DNA from: an uncultured Oscillospiraceae bacterium
GTDB taxonomy: Bacteria > Bacillota > Clostridia > Oscillospirales > Oscillospiraceae
Direction: 5' to 3'
DNA length: 34,975 nucleotides
Assembly (NCBI GenBank): GCA_934511165.1
Contig: CAKSWA010000022.1
Coordinates: 1 to 34,975, forward strand
Part shown: one piece after another, positions 23,350 through 31,255 of the stretch
Position numbering within the stretch: position 1 is the first letter of the stretch
Layout: each line of letters begins with the position of its first letter
The notes under the pieces: model-generated
The model's database searches: none
What the model saw: only the letters and a program-made list of their open reading frames with translations
Told to the model about the DNA's origin: nothing
Program-made: the position numbers and the translations under genes

Positions 23350-23385
23350 AAATGCGCCCTTTTAATAAGGGCGCATTTCGCATAT

Positions 23386-23412
23386 TTCAAACATTTTTGA
23401 TTTCCCCGTTAA
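23386..23412 (+). promoter_or_regulatory. Possible ECF-type promoter of the sigma/anti-sigma operon
   Basis: TTCAAAC (23386-23392) and CGTTAA (23407-23412) resemble the AAC and CGT signatures of ECF promoters with a 14-nt gap, which is slightly short. No good sigma-A promoter is seen, so autoregulation is plausible but weakly supported. Confidence 0.3.
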
Positions 23413-23466
23413 TATTCGGCGAGAAAACCGTAGTATATGGGTGAAGGCGAAAGGAGGTGGCAGCCC

Positions 23467-24024
23467 ATGACCGATGCGGAGATCATCCGCCTGTTTTTTG
23501 AGCGCTCGGAACAGGCGATCGAGGAGCTTGTCCAGGCGCACGGCAGCGCCGTGGCAAGGGTTGCCCGGAACATTCTCGGCAGCGAGCGGGACACGGAGGA
23601 ATGCCTCAACGACACGTATCTCGCCGTCTGGAATGCCATCCCGCCGCAGAAGCCTGCGCCGCTGCGGACGTTCGTGTGCAGGATCGCGCGCAATCTTGCC
23701 ACGACGAAATACCACGCCAACACCGCGAAAAAGCGAAACAGCTGCTACGACACAGCACTCGACGAGTTGGAGGAATGTCTCTCCGATGGCGGCAGCGTGG
23801 AGGAAGCCTACGACGCGAAGGAGCTCTCCGCGGCGATCAATGCCTTTCTCGCCGCGCTGAGCTACTCTGACCGGTTTCTCTTCGTGCGCCGGTACTGGTA
23901 TTCCGATTCGGTGCAGAACATTGCCGCCTTAACCGGCTCCACCGCCAACAGCGTGGCCGTCCGCCTCTACCGTCTTAGAGAAAAACTTCGACATCACCTT
24001 ATTAAGGAGGGATTGCTTGTATGA
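23467..24024 (+). CDS. ECF-type RNA polymerase sigma factor
   Basis: The 185-residue protein has only sigma regions 2 and 4. Region 2 covers about 10-80 (AVARVARNILGSERDTEECLNDTYLAVWNAIPP and LRTFVCRIARNLA), and region 4 covers about 125-178 (LSYSDRFLFVRRYWYSDSVQNIAALTGSTANSVAVRLYRLREKLRHHL). The start at 23467 follows a near-perfect AAAGGAGGTG. The next gene overlaps by four bases (ATGA) and encodes a membrane protein suited as its anti-sigma factor. The pair probably responds to an envelope signal; the signal is not evident. Confidence 0.9.
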   Translation: MTDAEIIRLFFERSEQAIEELVQAHGSAVARVARNILGSERDTEECLNDTYLAVWNAIPPQKPAPLRTFVCRIARNLATTKYHANTAKKRNSCYDTALDELEECLSDGGSVEEAYDAKELSAAINAFLAALSYSDRFLFVRRYWYSDSVQNIAALTGSTANSVAVRLYRLREKLRHHLIKEGLLV

Positions 24025-25133
24025 AACGGGAAACGATCTCCGCGGCGCTATGCGGTCTGGACGACCGGTTTATCAGCGAGGCCGCGGTCTATTCTCCCGG
24101 GAAAATGCAGGAAAGCCCGGAAAGGATCGCCCCCATGAAAAAGAAACGTCTTGTCAGTCTCGCGCTCGCCGCGGCGCTGATCCTCGCGCTGGGGATCACG
24201 ACCTACGCAGCATGGAGCATCCACGCCGCCCGGCAGGAGGAGATCAAAGAAGACCTGAAAATCGAGGAAAACAACGTAGGCAGCTATACGGAATACTCCG
24301 TGCCGGAGATGACCGGCAGCGCGGTCTCCGACATCTCGGAAACAGAGGCGGTGGAATCCGAACTTGTACTGCTCTCCGCCGTAAACGCCGGAGATTTGCA
24401 GCGCGTCTATGTAAACATTTCCCCGGTGAGCGAAAAATACATTGCCGAATACCCCGGATATCCGGGAGCGCTGAACTTTTCCTGGAGCATCGACGGCACC
24501 GACCTCGGCGGCTTTGCCTCGCCGAGACTTCCGTCCGGCCTCGCGCTGCACGGGCAGGAGGCGATCCGCGACGCCGTTCTGCAATACGCCTATGACCGCG
24601 AAACACAGACGCTGACGCTCGAGTGCATGATCGAGAATATGTTCCTCGAAAAGGCCGCAGCAGCGCTCGGCACAGACAACTTCCCGCTTCTCGTGCATAT
24701 GTCCGACAAGGACATGGATATGCAGACCTTCGGGCCGGTAACCTTTACCCCGACGGATGAACAGACGCGATATTTTGATTTCAACCATGCCGTCTACACC
24801 GACGCAGCGTCGGGCAAGTCGATCGAGATTTTCGGACTCGATCTGACGCCGTTCGGCGCGGTGTGGAAGGTGCGCTACGAGGGTGCCGAGGCATTCCACA
24901 CACCCGGAGCCAGCCAGGGTGGGTACGAGCCCTACTCGCTGCTGGAGGACAAGGTGTGCACCGAGTCACAGTTTCTCTTCTCTGACGGCTCGTTCTTCTC
25001 CACCGGCGGCGCGCTGAGCGCTCCGTACATAAGCGGTGCGGTGGAACTCCATTGCGAATGGGGCAGCGCAATCAACATAGACGATATCCAGAAAATCGTT
25101 CTGGGTGATCTTGTCCTTTGGGAAAATAAGTAA
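24021..25133 (+). CDS. Membrane-bound anti-sigma factor candidate
   Basis: The 370-residue protein has a short cytoplasmic N-terminus (1-38, ISAALCGLDDRFISEAAVYSPGK) of the kind that binds ECF sigma factors in Clostridia. One membrane helix follows (about 43-65), then a large extracytoplasmic domain of about 300 residues rich in beta strands without a recognised family. Its position, overlapping the sigma gene by four bases and with AAGGAGGG upstream, supports the role. The zinc-binding HxxxCxxC motif of classic anti-sigma domains is not present, so the mode of sigma binding is different. It is followed by a terminator at 25163. Confidence 0.75.
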   Translation: MKRETISAALCGLDDRFISEAAVYSPGKMQESPERIAPMKKKRLVSLALAAALILALGITTYAAWSIHAARQEEIKEDLKIEENNVGSYTEYSVPEMTGSAVSDISETEAVESELVLLSAVNAGDLQRVYVNISPVSEKYIAEYPGYPGALNFSWSIDGTDLGGFASPRLPSGLALHGQEAIRDAVLQYAYDRETQTLTLECMIENMFLEKAAAALGTDNFPLLVHMSDKDMDMQTFGPVTFTPTDEQTRYFDFNHAVYTDAASGKSIEIFGLDLTPFGAVWKVRYEGAEAFHTPGASQGGYEPYSLLEDKVCTESQFLFSDGSFFSTGGALSAPYISGAVELHCEWGSAINIDDIQKIVLGDLVLWENK

Positions 25134-25162
25134 AGCCCCATCCCGCATATTTAAGGCAGGAT

Positions 25163-25195
25163 GCCGCCGGAGAGATGTCTCTCCGGCGGCGTTTT
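25163..25195 (+). terminator. Terminator of the sigma/anti-sigma operon
   Basis: GCCGCCGGAGAG and its complement CTCTCCGGCGGC form a 12-bp stem with an ATGT loop and a following TTTT. It lies between convergent genes. Confidence 0.85.
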
Positions 25196-25646
25196 ATTTC
25201 ATCGCGAGCGCGAGCAGACGCGCTGCGGCGCTCTCCTCGGCGCGGCACTCCGCAGCAAACCGCCGCGCCGCTTCCGGCGCGAGCGGCAGAACGTTTTCTC
25301 CGGCGCTCTCGTAAAGCCGTTCCCGTGCGCGGGCAATAAGCACGATCCGTCGCAGCGCCGAGAGGACGCCTGGCGGCATGCCGGGACGAGACTGCGGCGC
25401 TCTCTCCCCCTCGCGGAGGAAAAATTCGGCGTGCAGCTTCTTTTTTCGTGCCTCGCAGCGGCGCAGCGGCTCGCCAAGCAGATTCCGGCACGCGCGGCTC
25501 GTGCGCACGAGATAACGCAGCAGCACGGCGGCCTCCGTCTCCCACCGGAGGCTTTCGCGCAGCGCGTCCGGCGCTTCTTTCTCCTTCGCCGGTGCGGCGG
25601 GCCCATATACGCGCTCCAACACGCGCTTCATGCGTTCGGTATCCAT
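25194..25646 (-). CDS. Small helical protein, possibly ferritin-like, unknown
   Basis: This 150-residue Arg/Ala/Glu-rich protein is not securely recognised. It appears all-helical. The segments RWETEAAVLLRYLVRTSRACRNLLGEPLRRCEARKKKLHAEFF and FAAECRAEESAAARLLALA have spaced Glu/His residues reminiscent of ferritin-like four-helix bundles, but the metal-ligand pattern is not convincing. GGGGAGG lies 7 bases before the ATG. The gene stands alone and is convergent with the anti-sigma gene; its promoter was not found. The call as a real gene rests on the ribosome binding site and consistent codon use. Confidence 0.55.
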   Translation of the reverse strand: MDTERMKRVLERVYGPAAPAKEKEAPDALRESLRWETEAAVLLRYLVRTSRACRNLLGEPLRRCEARKKKLHAEFFLREGERAPQSRPGMPPGVLSALRRIVLIARARERLYESAGENVLPLAPEAARRFAAECRAEESAAARLLALAMK

Positions 25647-25698
25647 ACGACCGCCTCCCCGATACAGTCTATTCCGCCGCGAGGCTTCGGTTCCCGTC

Positions 25699-25727
25699 TT
25701 GCAATATGCGGAAAACTATGCCATAAT
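25699..25727 (+). promoter_or_regulatory. Promoter of rsmE
   Basis: TTGCAA (25699-25704), 17 bp, CATAAT (25722-25727), about 33 bp upstream of the ATG. Confidence 0.65.
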
Positions 25728-25760
25728 AGATAGGAAATTATCTGTGGGAGGATGCTGCTC

Positions 25761-26495
25761 ATGCCGAGATTCTTTCTCTCCGGCGGAAGCTCGATCGCCG
25801 GAGGCACGGCGTTTATTCTGGGAGAGGACGCCGCGCACGCCAAGGTGCTGCGCCTTCGCGTCGGCGACACGATGATCGTGTGCGACGGCGGCAAGGATCA
25901 CCATTGCACCGTTACGAAGATCACGCCCAACGAGGTCGAGGCCGAGATCTTCGAGGTTGTCCCCTGCCAGGGCGAGCCAAGCGTGCACACCATCATTCTC
26001 GCAGGGCTTCCCAAGGGCAGCGATAAGGCCGACTACATTCTCCAGAAATGCACCGAGGCGGGCGCATCGGAGATCTACTTCTTCGCTTCCAGCCGGTGCG
26101 TGGCGCGCATCCACGGCGACGCGGACAAAAAGGTTGCCCGCTGGCAGCGCATCGCCGAAGAGGCCGCCAAGCAGTCCGGCCGCGGTGTGATCCCCACCGT
26201 GGGGTTTCTGCCCGATCTTGCGGAGGCCTTCAACAAGGCAAACACCACCGCCCTGCCTCTTTTCATGTACGAAACCGGCGAGCGTGAAACGCTGCGCGAT
26301 GCCGTGGAGAGTGCCAGGAATATTGCCTCCGCCGCCATTCTCACCGGCCCGGAGGGCGGCTTTGAGCCGTTTGAGGCGGAGCTCGCCCGCATTATGAAGC
26401 TGCACATCTGCTCGATGGGTCCGCGCATCTTCCGCTGCGAGACAGCGCCGGTCGCTGCGCTCTCCGCGCTCATGTACGCCACCGGCAATATGTAA
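25761..26495 (+). CDS. rsmE: 16S rRNA (uracil(1498)-N3)-methyltransferase RsmE
   Basis: This 244-residue SPOUT methyltransferase modifies m3U1498 of 16S rRNA. It shows an N-terminal PUA-like part (PRFFLSGG, DAAHAKVLRLRVGD), LAGLPKGSDKADYILQKCTEAGASEIYFFASSRCVAR, EAAKQSGRGVIPTV, and the knot motif ILTGPEGGFEPFEAELA followed by GPRIFRCETAPVAALSALMY. The start at 25761 is chosen because GGGAGG lies nine bases before it; the ATG at 25752 would directly abut that site. It appears monocistronic here, ended by the hairpin at 26533. Confidence 0.94.
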   Translation: MPRFFLSGGSSIAGGTAFILGEDAAHAKVLRLRVGDTMIVCDGGKDHHCTVTKITPNEVEAEIFEVVPCQGEPSVHTIILAGLPKGSDKADYILQKCTEAGASEIYFFASSRCVARIHGDADKKVARWQRIAEEAAKQSGRGVIPTVGFLPDLAEAFNKANTTALPLFMYETGERETLRDAVESARNIASAAILTGPEGGFEPFEAELARIMKLHICSMGPRIFRCETAPVAALSALMYATGNM

Positions 26496-26532
26496 AAAAC
26501 TTCTTCCAATTTTCTGTATATTTCATCGAATC

Positions 26533-26563
26533 GCCCGCGAAAAAGCATTGCTTTTCCGCGGGC
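26533..26563 (+). terminator. Terminator after rsmE
   Basis: A 14-bp stem with one mismatch (26533-26546 with 26550-26563) and loop ATT. The T tail is weak (ATTCTGTT). Confidence 0.6.
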
Positions 26564-26576
26564 ATTCTGTTACAAT
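26548..26576 (+). promoter_or_regulatory. Possible promoter of hom-lysC-asd
   Basis: TTGCTT (26548-26553), 17 bp, TACAAT (26571-26576). The -35 lies inside the rsmE terminator stem. The leader would be about 60 nt. Confidence 0.5.
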
Positions 26577-26643
26577 ACTTTCTATCGAAAACATTTGTTG
26601 TTTTGTCAAGGACATTTAATCATTTAGAGAAAGAAGGTGAGCC

Positions 26644-27798
26644 GTGAAAGCCGCGGTTTTGGGATATGGTACGGTCGGCGCGGGCGTTTACCAGATGCTG
26701 CTTAATGCCCCCGGTATGGAAGCGGGGCCGGTGCTCGTGCGCCCCGGAAGGGCGGTCGAGCCCTTTCAGGTGGACGACGCCACGCTCATTTTCGGCGATC
26801 CGACGGTGGACGCCGTGGTGGAAACGCTCGGCGGGCTGGATCCGGCGTATTCCTACGGCATGCGCGCGCTCGAAGCCGGGAAGCACTTCATCACCGCGAA
26901 CAAGGCGATGGTCGCAGCGCACGGGCTGGAGCTCGCGGCGCTCGCGCGCGAAAAGGGCGCGGCGTTTCTTTTCAGCGCAGCGTGCGGCGGCGGCGTGCCG
27001 TTTCTCCACAATCTCGCGCTCTCGGCGGAGACCGACCGCATCGAGGCCGTTTCCGGTATTTTAAACGGCACAACAAACTACATGCTCGACGCCATGCAGC
27101 GCCGCGGCCTTTCCTATGCCGACGCGCTGCGCGAGGCGCAGTCTCTCGGCTATGCCGAGGCCGACCCGACAGCGGATGTATCCGGGCTGGATGCGCTGCG
27201 GAAAATGCAGCTCGCGTGTGCAGTCGCCTTCGGCGTGTTGCCGCAAAGCGGCATGCTCTGCGAGGGCATGGAGCACTTCACCGCCACGGACGTGGAGGAT
27301 ATTCAAATCCGCGGTCTTGTCTGCCGTCTTATCGTGCGCGGTGCCCGCGCCGGGGACAGCGTTTCGGCGTATGTGGAACCGGTGCTCTTTCCCCGCGCCG
27401 CGCCTGAGAGCTCCGTTTTTGCAAACAACAACATGGCGCGCTATGTGGGCACGCGCTGCGGCTCCATCGTGCTGATGGGGCAGGGCGCGGGTCGCTTCCC
27501 CACGGCGTCAGCGGTGCTGCGCGATCTCGCTGCGGCGCAGCAGGGCGCGCGCTCCATGTTCCCGGAGAACTGCCGCGCCGCAGAGGCGGACAACCGTGCC
27601 GCGGTACACACCTACTATATCCGTACCGGCGGCTTTGCCGCCGTTCGGCTGCCGCTCCGGTCGGTGCTCACACAGGGCGACGTTGTCCGCGCCGTGACCG
27701 AACCGATGAGCGCCGAGAAAATGCACGCGCTCGCGCAGAACATCCGCAAGGACGGAAACGATCTGTTCTTCGCAGCGCTGGAGGAAGAACTATGCTGA
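26644..27798 (+). CDS. hom: Homoserine dehydrogenase, short form without ACT domain
   Basis: The 384-residue enzyme reduces aspartate semialdehyde to homoserine with NAD(P)H. It has an N-terminal Rossmann fold (AAVLGYGTVGAGVY) and VVETLGGLDPAY, the TANKAMVA and GILNGTTNYMLDAM signatures, and the EADPTADVSGLDALRKMQLA catalytic region. Bacillus-type enzymes of about 430 residues end in an ACT domain for threonine feedback. This protein stops earlier, and its last 80 residues do not show a complete ACT motif. The start is GTG with AGAAGGTG upstream. It overlaps lysC by seven bases, in the pathway operon hom-lysC-asd. Confidence 0.93.
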   Translation: MKAAVLGYGTVGAGVYQMLLNAPGMEAGPVLVRPGRAVEPFQVDDATLIFGDPTVDAVVETLGGLDPAYSYGMRALEAGKHFITANKAMVAAHGLELAALAREKGAAFLFSAACGGGVPFLHNLALSAETDRIEAVSGILNGTTNYMLDAMQRRGLSYADALREAQSLGYAEADPTADVSGLDALRKMQLACAVAFGVLPQSGMLCEGMEHFTATDVEDIQIRGLVCRLIVRGARAGDSVSAYVEPVLFPRAAPESSVFANNNMARYVGTRCGSIVLMGQGAGRFPTASAVLRDLAAAQQGARSMFPENCRAAEADNRAAVHTYYIRTGGFAAVRLPLRSVLTQGDVVRAVTEPMSAEKMHALAQNIRKDGNDLFFAALEEELC

Positions 27799-29105
27799 AA
27801 GTATGTAAATTCGGCGGCTCGTCCGTCGCAGGGGCGGAACAGTTCCGCAAGGTGCGCGATATTGTCCTCTCCGATCCATCGCGCCGCGTTGTCGTCATCT
27901 CTGCCGCCGGAAAGCGCACAAGCGACGACCACAAGCTCACCGACCTTCTCTATCTCTGCCACGCGCATTTGACCTATGGCGTCTCCTGCGCCGACATTCT
28001 CGCCGCGATCCGCTCCCGGTTTATCTCCATCCGCGACGAGCTCGGTCTTTCCTATCGCGTGGAGGAGGAATTTGACGCCTACGCCGCGACGCTCTCGCGC
28101 GACACGAGTGTGGACGAGCTCGTCTCCCGCGGCGAATACTTCACCGCACGGCTCATGGCCGAAACGCTTGGCTACGCCTTTGTGGACGCCGCCGACTGCG
28201 TGTTCTTTGGGTTTGACGGTCAGTTTGACCGCGCCCGTACCGATGCCGCCATCGCCGCGGCGCTTGAGAAAAATGCCCGGATCGTTCTCCCCGGCTTTTA
28301 TGGCCGCGTGCCGACCGGAAAGATCAAGGTCATGACGCGCGGCGGCAGCGACATTACCGGCGCGCTCGCCGCCGCAGCGGTGAACGCGGACGTATACGAA
28401 AACTGGACGGACGTTTCCGGCATCTTGATGGCCGATCCGCGCATTGTGGAAAACCCCCGCCCGATCCCCCGCATCACGTATGCGGAGCTGCGCGAAATGG
28501 CGTTTATGGGCGCTTCGGTGCTGCATGAGGAGTCCATTCTCCCGGTCAAGGAGAAGGGCATTGCCCTGAACATCCGCAACACGAACCGCCCGGACGACCC
28601 CGGTACGTTCATCGTAGAGCACATCGAAAGCGAAAGCGAGCTCGAACGCCCGATCACCGGCATTGCCGGGCGGCGCAACTTCACGATTCTCACGGTGCTC
28701 AAGCGCAACATGAACGCCTCCTCAACGCTCTGCAACGCGCTGGAAATTCTTGGCCGCTACCACGCCGCCGTGGAGCACATCACGCTGGGGCTGGATAGCT
28801 TCGCGCTCGTCGTCTCGTCCGCAGCGCTCGAAAATACGCTCTACGACGTGATCGCCGATATCCAGAAAACCTGCCGCCCGGACGACGTGCGCGTGCAGGA
28901 CGGCATCGCGCTCGTCGCCGCCGTGGGACGCAAAATGCCCGCCCGCCCCGGCACGTCCGGCAAGCTTTTCCAGGCGCTCGGCGAGCACGGGCTGAACATC
29001 CGCACCATCGCCCAGGGCGCGGACGAGCTTTCGATCATTGTGGGCGTGGAAAACTGTGATTTTGAAAAGGCGATCCGCGTATTGTATGACGGGTTCACCG
29101 GCTGA
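27792..29105 (+). CDS. lysC: Aspartate kinase with C-terminal ACT domains
   Basis: The 437-residue monofunctional aspartokinase phosphorylates aspartate, the first step to lysine, threonine and methionine. It begins with KVCKFGGSSVAGAEQF (nucleotide loop) and has DELVSRGEYFTARLMAETL, GRVPTGKIKVMTRGGSDITGALAAAAVNADVYENWTDVSGILMADPRIVENPR. C-terminal ACT repeats follow (ITGIAGRRNFTILTVLK and VAAVGRKMPARPGTSGKLFQALGEHGLNIRTIAQGADELSIIVGV). The ACT pair indicates feedback control by end product, which may compensate for the missing ACT domain of hom. It overlaps hom, and asd follows after 20 bp. Confidence 0.94.
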   Translation: MLKVCKFGGSSVAGAEQFRKVRDIVLSDPSRRVVVISAAGKRTSDDHKLTDLLYLCHAHLTYGVSCADILAAIRSRFISIRDELGLSYRVEEEFDAYAATLSRDTSVDELVSRGEYFTARLMAETLGYAFVDAADCVFFGFDGQFDRARTDAAIAAALEKNARIVLPGFYGRVPTGKIKVMTRGGSDITGALAAAAVNADVYENWTDVSGILMADPRIVENPRPIPRITYAELREMAFMGASVLHEESILPVKEKGIALNIRNTNRPDDPGTFIVEHIESESELERPITGIAGRRNFTILTVLKRNMNASSTLCNALEILGRYHAAVEHITLGLDSFALVVSSAALENTLYDVIADIQKTCRPDDVRVQDGIALVAAVGRKMPARPGTSGKLFQALGEHGLNIRTIAQGADELSIIVGVENCDFEKAIRVLYDGFTG

Positions 29106-29125
29106 CGGAAAGGAGTTTCTCATTT

Positions 29126-30124
29126 ATGAAAAAATGCAGCATCGCCATTCTCGGCGCGACCGGCGCGGTCGGCCGTGAAATGCTCAACGTACTGGAAGAA
29201 TATGATATCCCTGTTTCCTCTCTCCGGCTCCTATCGAGCGCGCGCAGCGCAGGGAGCAAGATTCTCTTCCGCGGAGAAGAGCTCATTGTAGAAGAGGCGA
29301 CGGACGCCTCGTTCGAGGGCATGGATTTTGTTCTCGGCGCGGTGAAGAGCGGCATGTCCCGCGCGTTTGCTCCGGCCATCGTGAAGAGCGGCGCGGTGTA
29401 CATCGACAACAGCTCCGCCTTCCGCATGGATCCGGCCATCCCGCTTGTTGTGCCGGAGATTAACGGCGAGGACGCAAAAAAGAATTCCGGCATCATCGCC
29501 AACCCCAACTGCTCCACGATCATCACCGCGATGGCCGTCGGCGCGCTCAACCGTCTCTCGCCGATCGAGAGTATGGTCGCATGCACGTATCAGGCCGTGT
29601 CCGGCGCCGGACAGGGCGGACTGGAGGAGCTCGAGCACCAGATGGACGCGCTCGCCCGCGGCGAAAAGTGCGAGGCAAAGGTATTCCCCACGCAGATCGC
29701 GCTCAACGTCATCCCGTTCATCGGCAGCATGCTCGATAATCTCTACACCGACGAGGAAATGAAAATGCAGAACGAGGGGCGCAAGATTCTGCACCTCCCC
29801 GAGCTGCGCGTTACCTGCACCTGCGTGCGCGTGCCGGTCATGCGCTCGCACTCCATCGCCGTCACGGTGCGGACGAAGGAGAAGATCACCGTTGCCGAGG
29901 CAAACGAGACCATCCGCGCCTTCCCCGGCTGCCGTCTGATTGAAGACTATGAGGGCCGCTGCTACCCCACCCCGCTCGACACAAGCGGACAGGATCTTGT
30001 CTGGGTCGGCCGTGTGCGCGAAGATCTCACGCAGGAAAACGCTCTCACGCTCTGGTGCTGCGGCGACCAGATCCGCAAGGGTGCGGCGAGCAACGCCGTG
30101 CAGATTTTGAAATATCTCCTGTAA
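29126..30124 (+). CDS. asd: Aspartate-semialdehyde dehydrogenase
   Basis: The 332-residue enzyme reduces aspartyl phosphate to the semialdehyde, the step between lysC and hom. It shows the Rossmann loop ILGATGAVGREML, SSARSAGSKI, NSSAFRMDPAIPLVVPEING, the catalytic Cys in NPNCSTIITAMAV, and YQAVSGAGQGGLEEL. RVPVMRSHSIAV carries the active-site His. AAAGGAG lies 10 bases before the ATG. A strong terminator follows at 30143. The three genes together form a compact aspartate-family branch unit in the order hom-lysC-asd. Confidence 0.95.
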   Translation: MKKCSIAILGATGAVGREMLNVLEEYDIPVSSLRLLSSARSAGSKILFRGEELIVEEATDASFEGMDFVLGAVKSGMSRAFAPAIVKSGAVYIDNSSAFRMDPAIPLVVPEINGEDAKKNSGIIANPNCSTIITAMAVGALNRLSPIESMVACTYQAVSGAGQGGLEELEHQMDALARGEKCEAKVFPTQIALNVIPFIGSMLDNLYTDEEMKMQNEGRKILHLPELRVTCTCVRVPVMRSHSIAVTVRTKEKITVAEANETIRAFPGCRLIEDYEGRCYPTPLDTSGQDLVWVGRVREDLTQENALTLWCCGDQIRKGAASNAVQILKYLL

Positions 30125-30142
30125 AGCTTTCCTTTATATGCA

Positions 30143-30186
30143 AATATCCGGCAGACTTTCCGCGGAAAGCCTGCCGGATATTTTTT
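30143..30186 (+). terminator. Terminator of hom-lysC-asd
   Basis: AATATCCGGCAG and CTTTCC pair with GGAAAG and CTGCCGGATATT, followed by six Ts (30181-30186). A clear intrinsic terminator. Confidence 0.9.
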
Positions 30187-30290
30187 CATTCATCGCATAC
30201 AAATATGCGCAAAACGTTTGGATAATATTCTTACATTGGTGGTTATTATTCATAATATTGAAAATTCTATGAATTTTTTTCATTTTTGTA

Positions 30291-30319
30291 CTGACTCGTG
30301 TGAATGAATATGCTAATAT
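30291..30319 (+). promoter_or_regulatory. Promoter of the ABC ATPase/AbgB unit
   Basis: CTGACT (30291-30296), 17 bp, TAATAT (30314-30319). The gap 30187-30367 is AT-rich with several ATGAAT/ATTCAT words. The segment from the -35 to ATTCATT (30341-30347) is closely similar to 32858-32913, suggesting the same regulator. Confidence 0.6.
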
Positions 30320-30367
30320 TCGCACCATCCTAAATAAAAAATTCATTTATTAACGGAGCTAAACAAA

Positions 30368-30574
30368 ATGAAAAAGCATTCAAAGATTGTTTCCCTTGCG
30401 CTGGCCGCCGTCCCGCTTTTCGCGCTCTGCGCCTGCGGCGCCGGCACGCCAGCGTCATCTCCCTCCGTGCCGGTAAAGGAGGATGAGCCGTGCAGACCGG
30501 TGAAACGCTCATCGAGGTCAAAAGCCTCTGCAAACACTTCCGCGACGGTACGGTCAAGGCGCTCGATGGCGTGA
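30368..30574 (+). pseudogene. Truncated lipoprotein, remnant of an amino-acid binding protein
   Basis: The frame opens with a textbook lipoprotein signal peptide (MKKHSKIVSLALAAVPLFALCACG, Cys in the lipobox) and a short Pro/Ser linker, then reads out of frame through the start of the ATPase gene and stops after 68 codons. GGAG precedes the ATG, and a good promoter lies upstream. In polar amino-acid ABC operons the usual order is binding protein, permease, ATPase. Here the binding-protein body and the whole permease are missing, and the signal peptide joins the ATPase ribosome binding site. A deletion is the simplest explanation. The short lipopeptide may still be made. Confidence 0.65.
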
Positions 30575-31254
30575 GTCTCACGATCTGTAAGGGCGACGTG
30601 ATCGTCATCATCGGCCCCTCCGGCAGCGGCAAGTCCACATTCCTGCGCTCGCTCAACCTACTCGAAATGCCGACCTCCGGCAGCGTTATCGTGGAGGGGA
30701 CGGACATCACGAAGAAGAAAAACGCGCAGGGAAAGAAGATCGATCTCGATCTTCACCGCCGGAAAATGGGCATGGTGTTTCAGCATTTCAATCTTTTCCC
30801 GCACAAAACGGTGCTCGAAAATCTGACCATCTCCCCCATCCTCGTAAAGAAAGCGGATAAGGCCGCGGCAAAGGCCAAGGCCATGGAGCTTTTGGAGCGC
30901 GTCGGGCTCGCCGACCGTGCCGACGCCTACCCCTCGCAGCTCTCCGGCGGGCAGAAGCAGCGCGTCGCCATCGTGCGCGCGCTCGCCATGGAGCCGGATG
31001 TAATGCTCTTTGACGAGCCGACAAGCGCGCTTGACCCCGAGATGGTCGGCGAGGTACTGGACGTTATGAAGCAGTTCGCCCGCGACGGCATGACGATGGT
31101 GGTCGTAACACACGAAATGGGTTTTGCCCGCGAGGTGGGCAACCGCGTTGTATTCATGGACGAGGGGCGCATCGTGGAGCAGGGTACGCCGGAGGACATC
31201 TTCCAGCACCCGCAAAGCACCCGTTTACAGGATTTCCTCTCCAAGGTGTTGTGA
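30490..31254 (+). CDS. Polar amino-acid ABC transporter ATP-binding protein (GlnQ/HisP-like)
   Basis: The 254-residue ATPase has the GlnQ/HisP/ArtP signature set: Walker A GPSGSGKST near 42-50, Q-loop MVFQHFNLFPHKTVLENLT, signature LSGGQKQRVAIVRAL, Walker B VMLFDEPTSALDPEMV, and H-loop VVVTHEMGFAREV. The start is GTG, seven bases after AGGAGG. All catalytic residues are intact. No permease or binding protein is encoded nearby, so it must work with components elsewhere or is stranded after a deletion. The AbgB-like gene starts one base after its stop region, so they share a transcript. Confidence 0.93.
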   Translation: MQTGETLIEVKSLCKHFRDGTVKALDGVSLTICKGDVIVIIGPSGSGKSTFLRSLNLLEMPTSGSVIVEGTDITKKKNAQGKKIDLDLHRRKMGMVFQHFNLFPHKTVLENLTISPILVKKADKAAAKAKAMELLERVGLADRADAYPSQLSGGQKQRVAIVRALAMEPDVMLFDEPTSALDPEMVGEVLDVMKQFARDGMTMVVVTHEMGFAREVGNRVVFMDEGRIVEQGTPEDIFQHPQSTRLQDFLSKVL

Positions 31255-31255
31255 T

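Noticed and set aside
30250..30290. Possible arginine-repressor boxes (TGAAT...TTCA words)
   Set aside because: The half-site spacing is 3 and not the canonical 4 bp, and AT-rich sequence produces such words easily. Only unspecific regulator binding is proposed.
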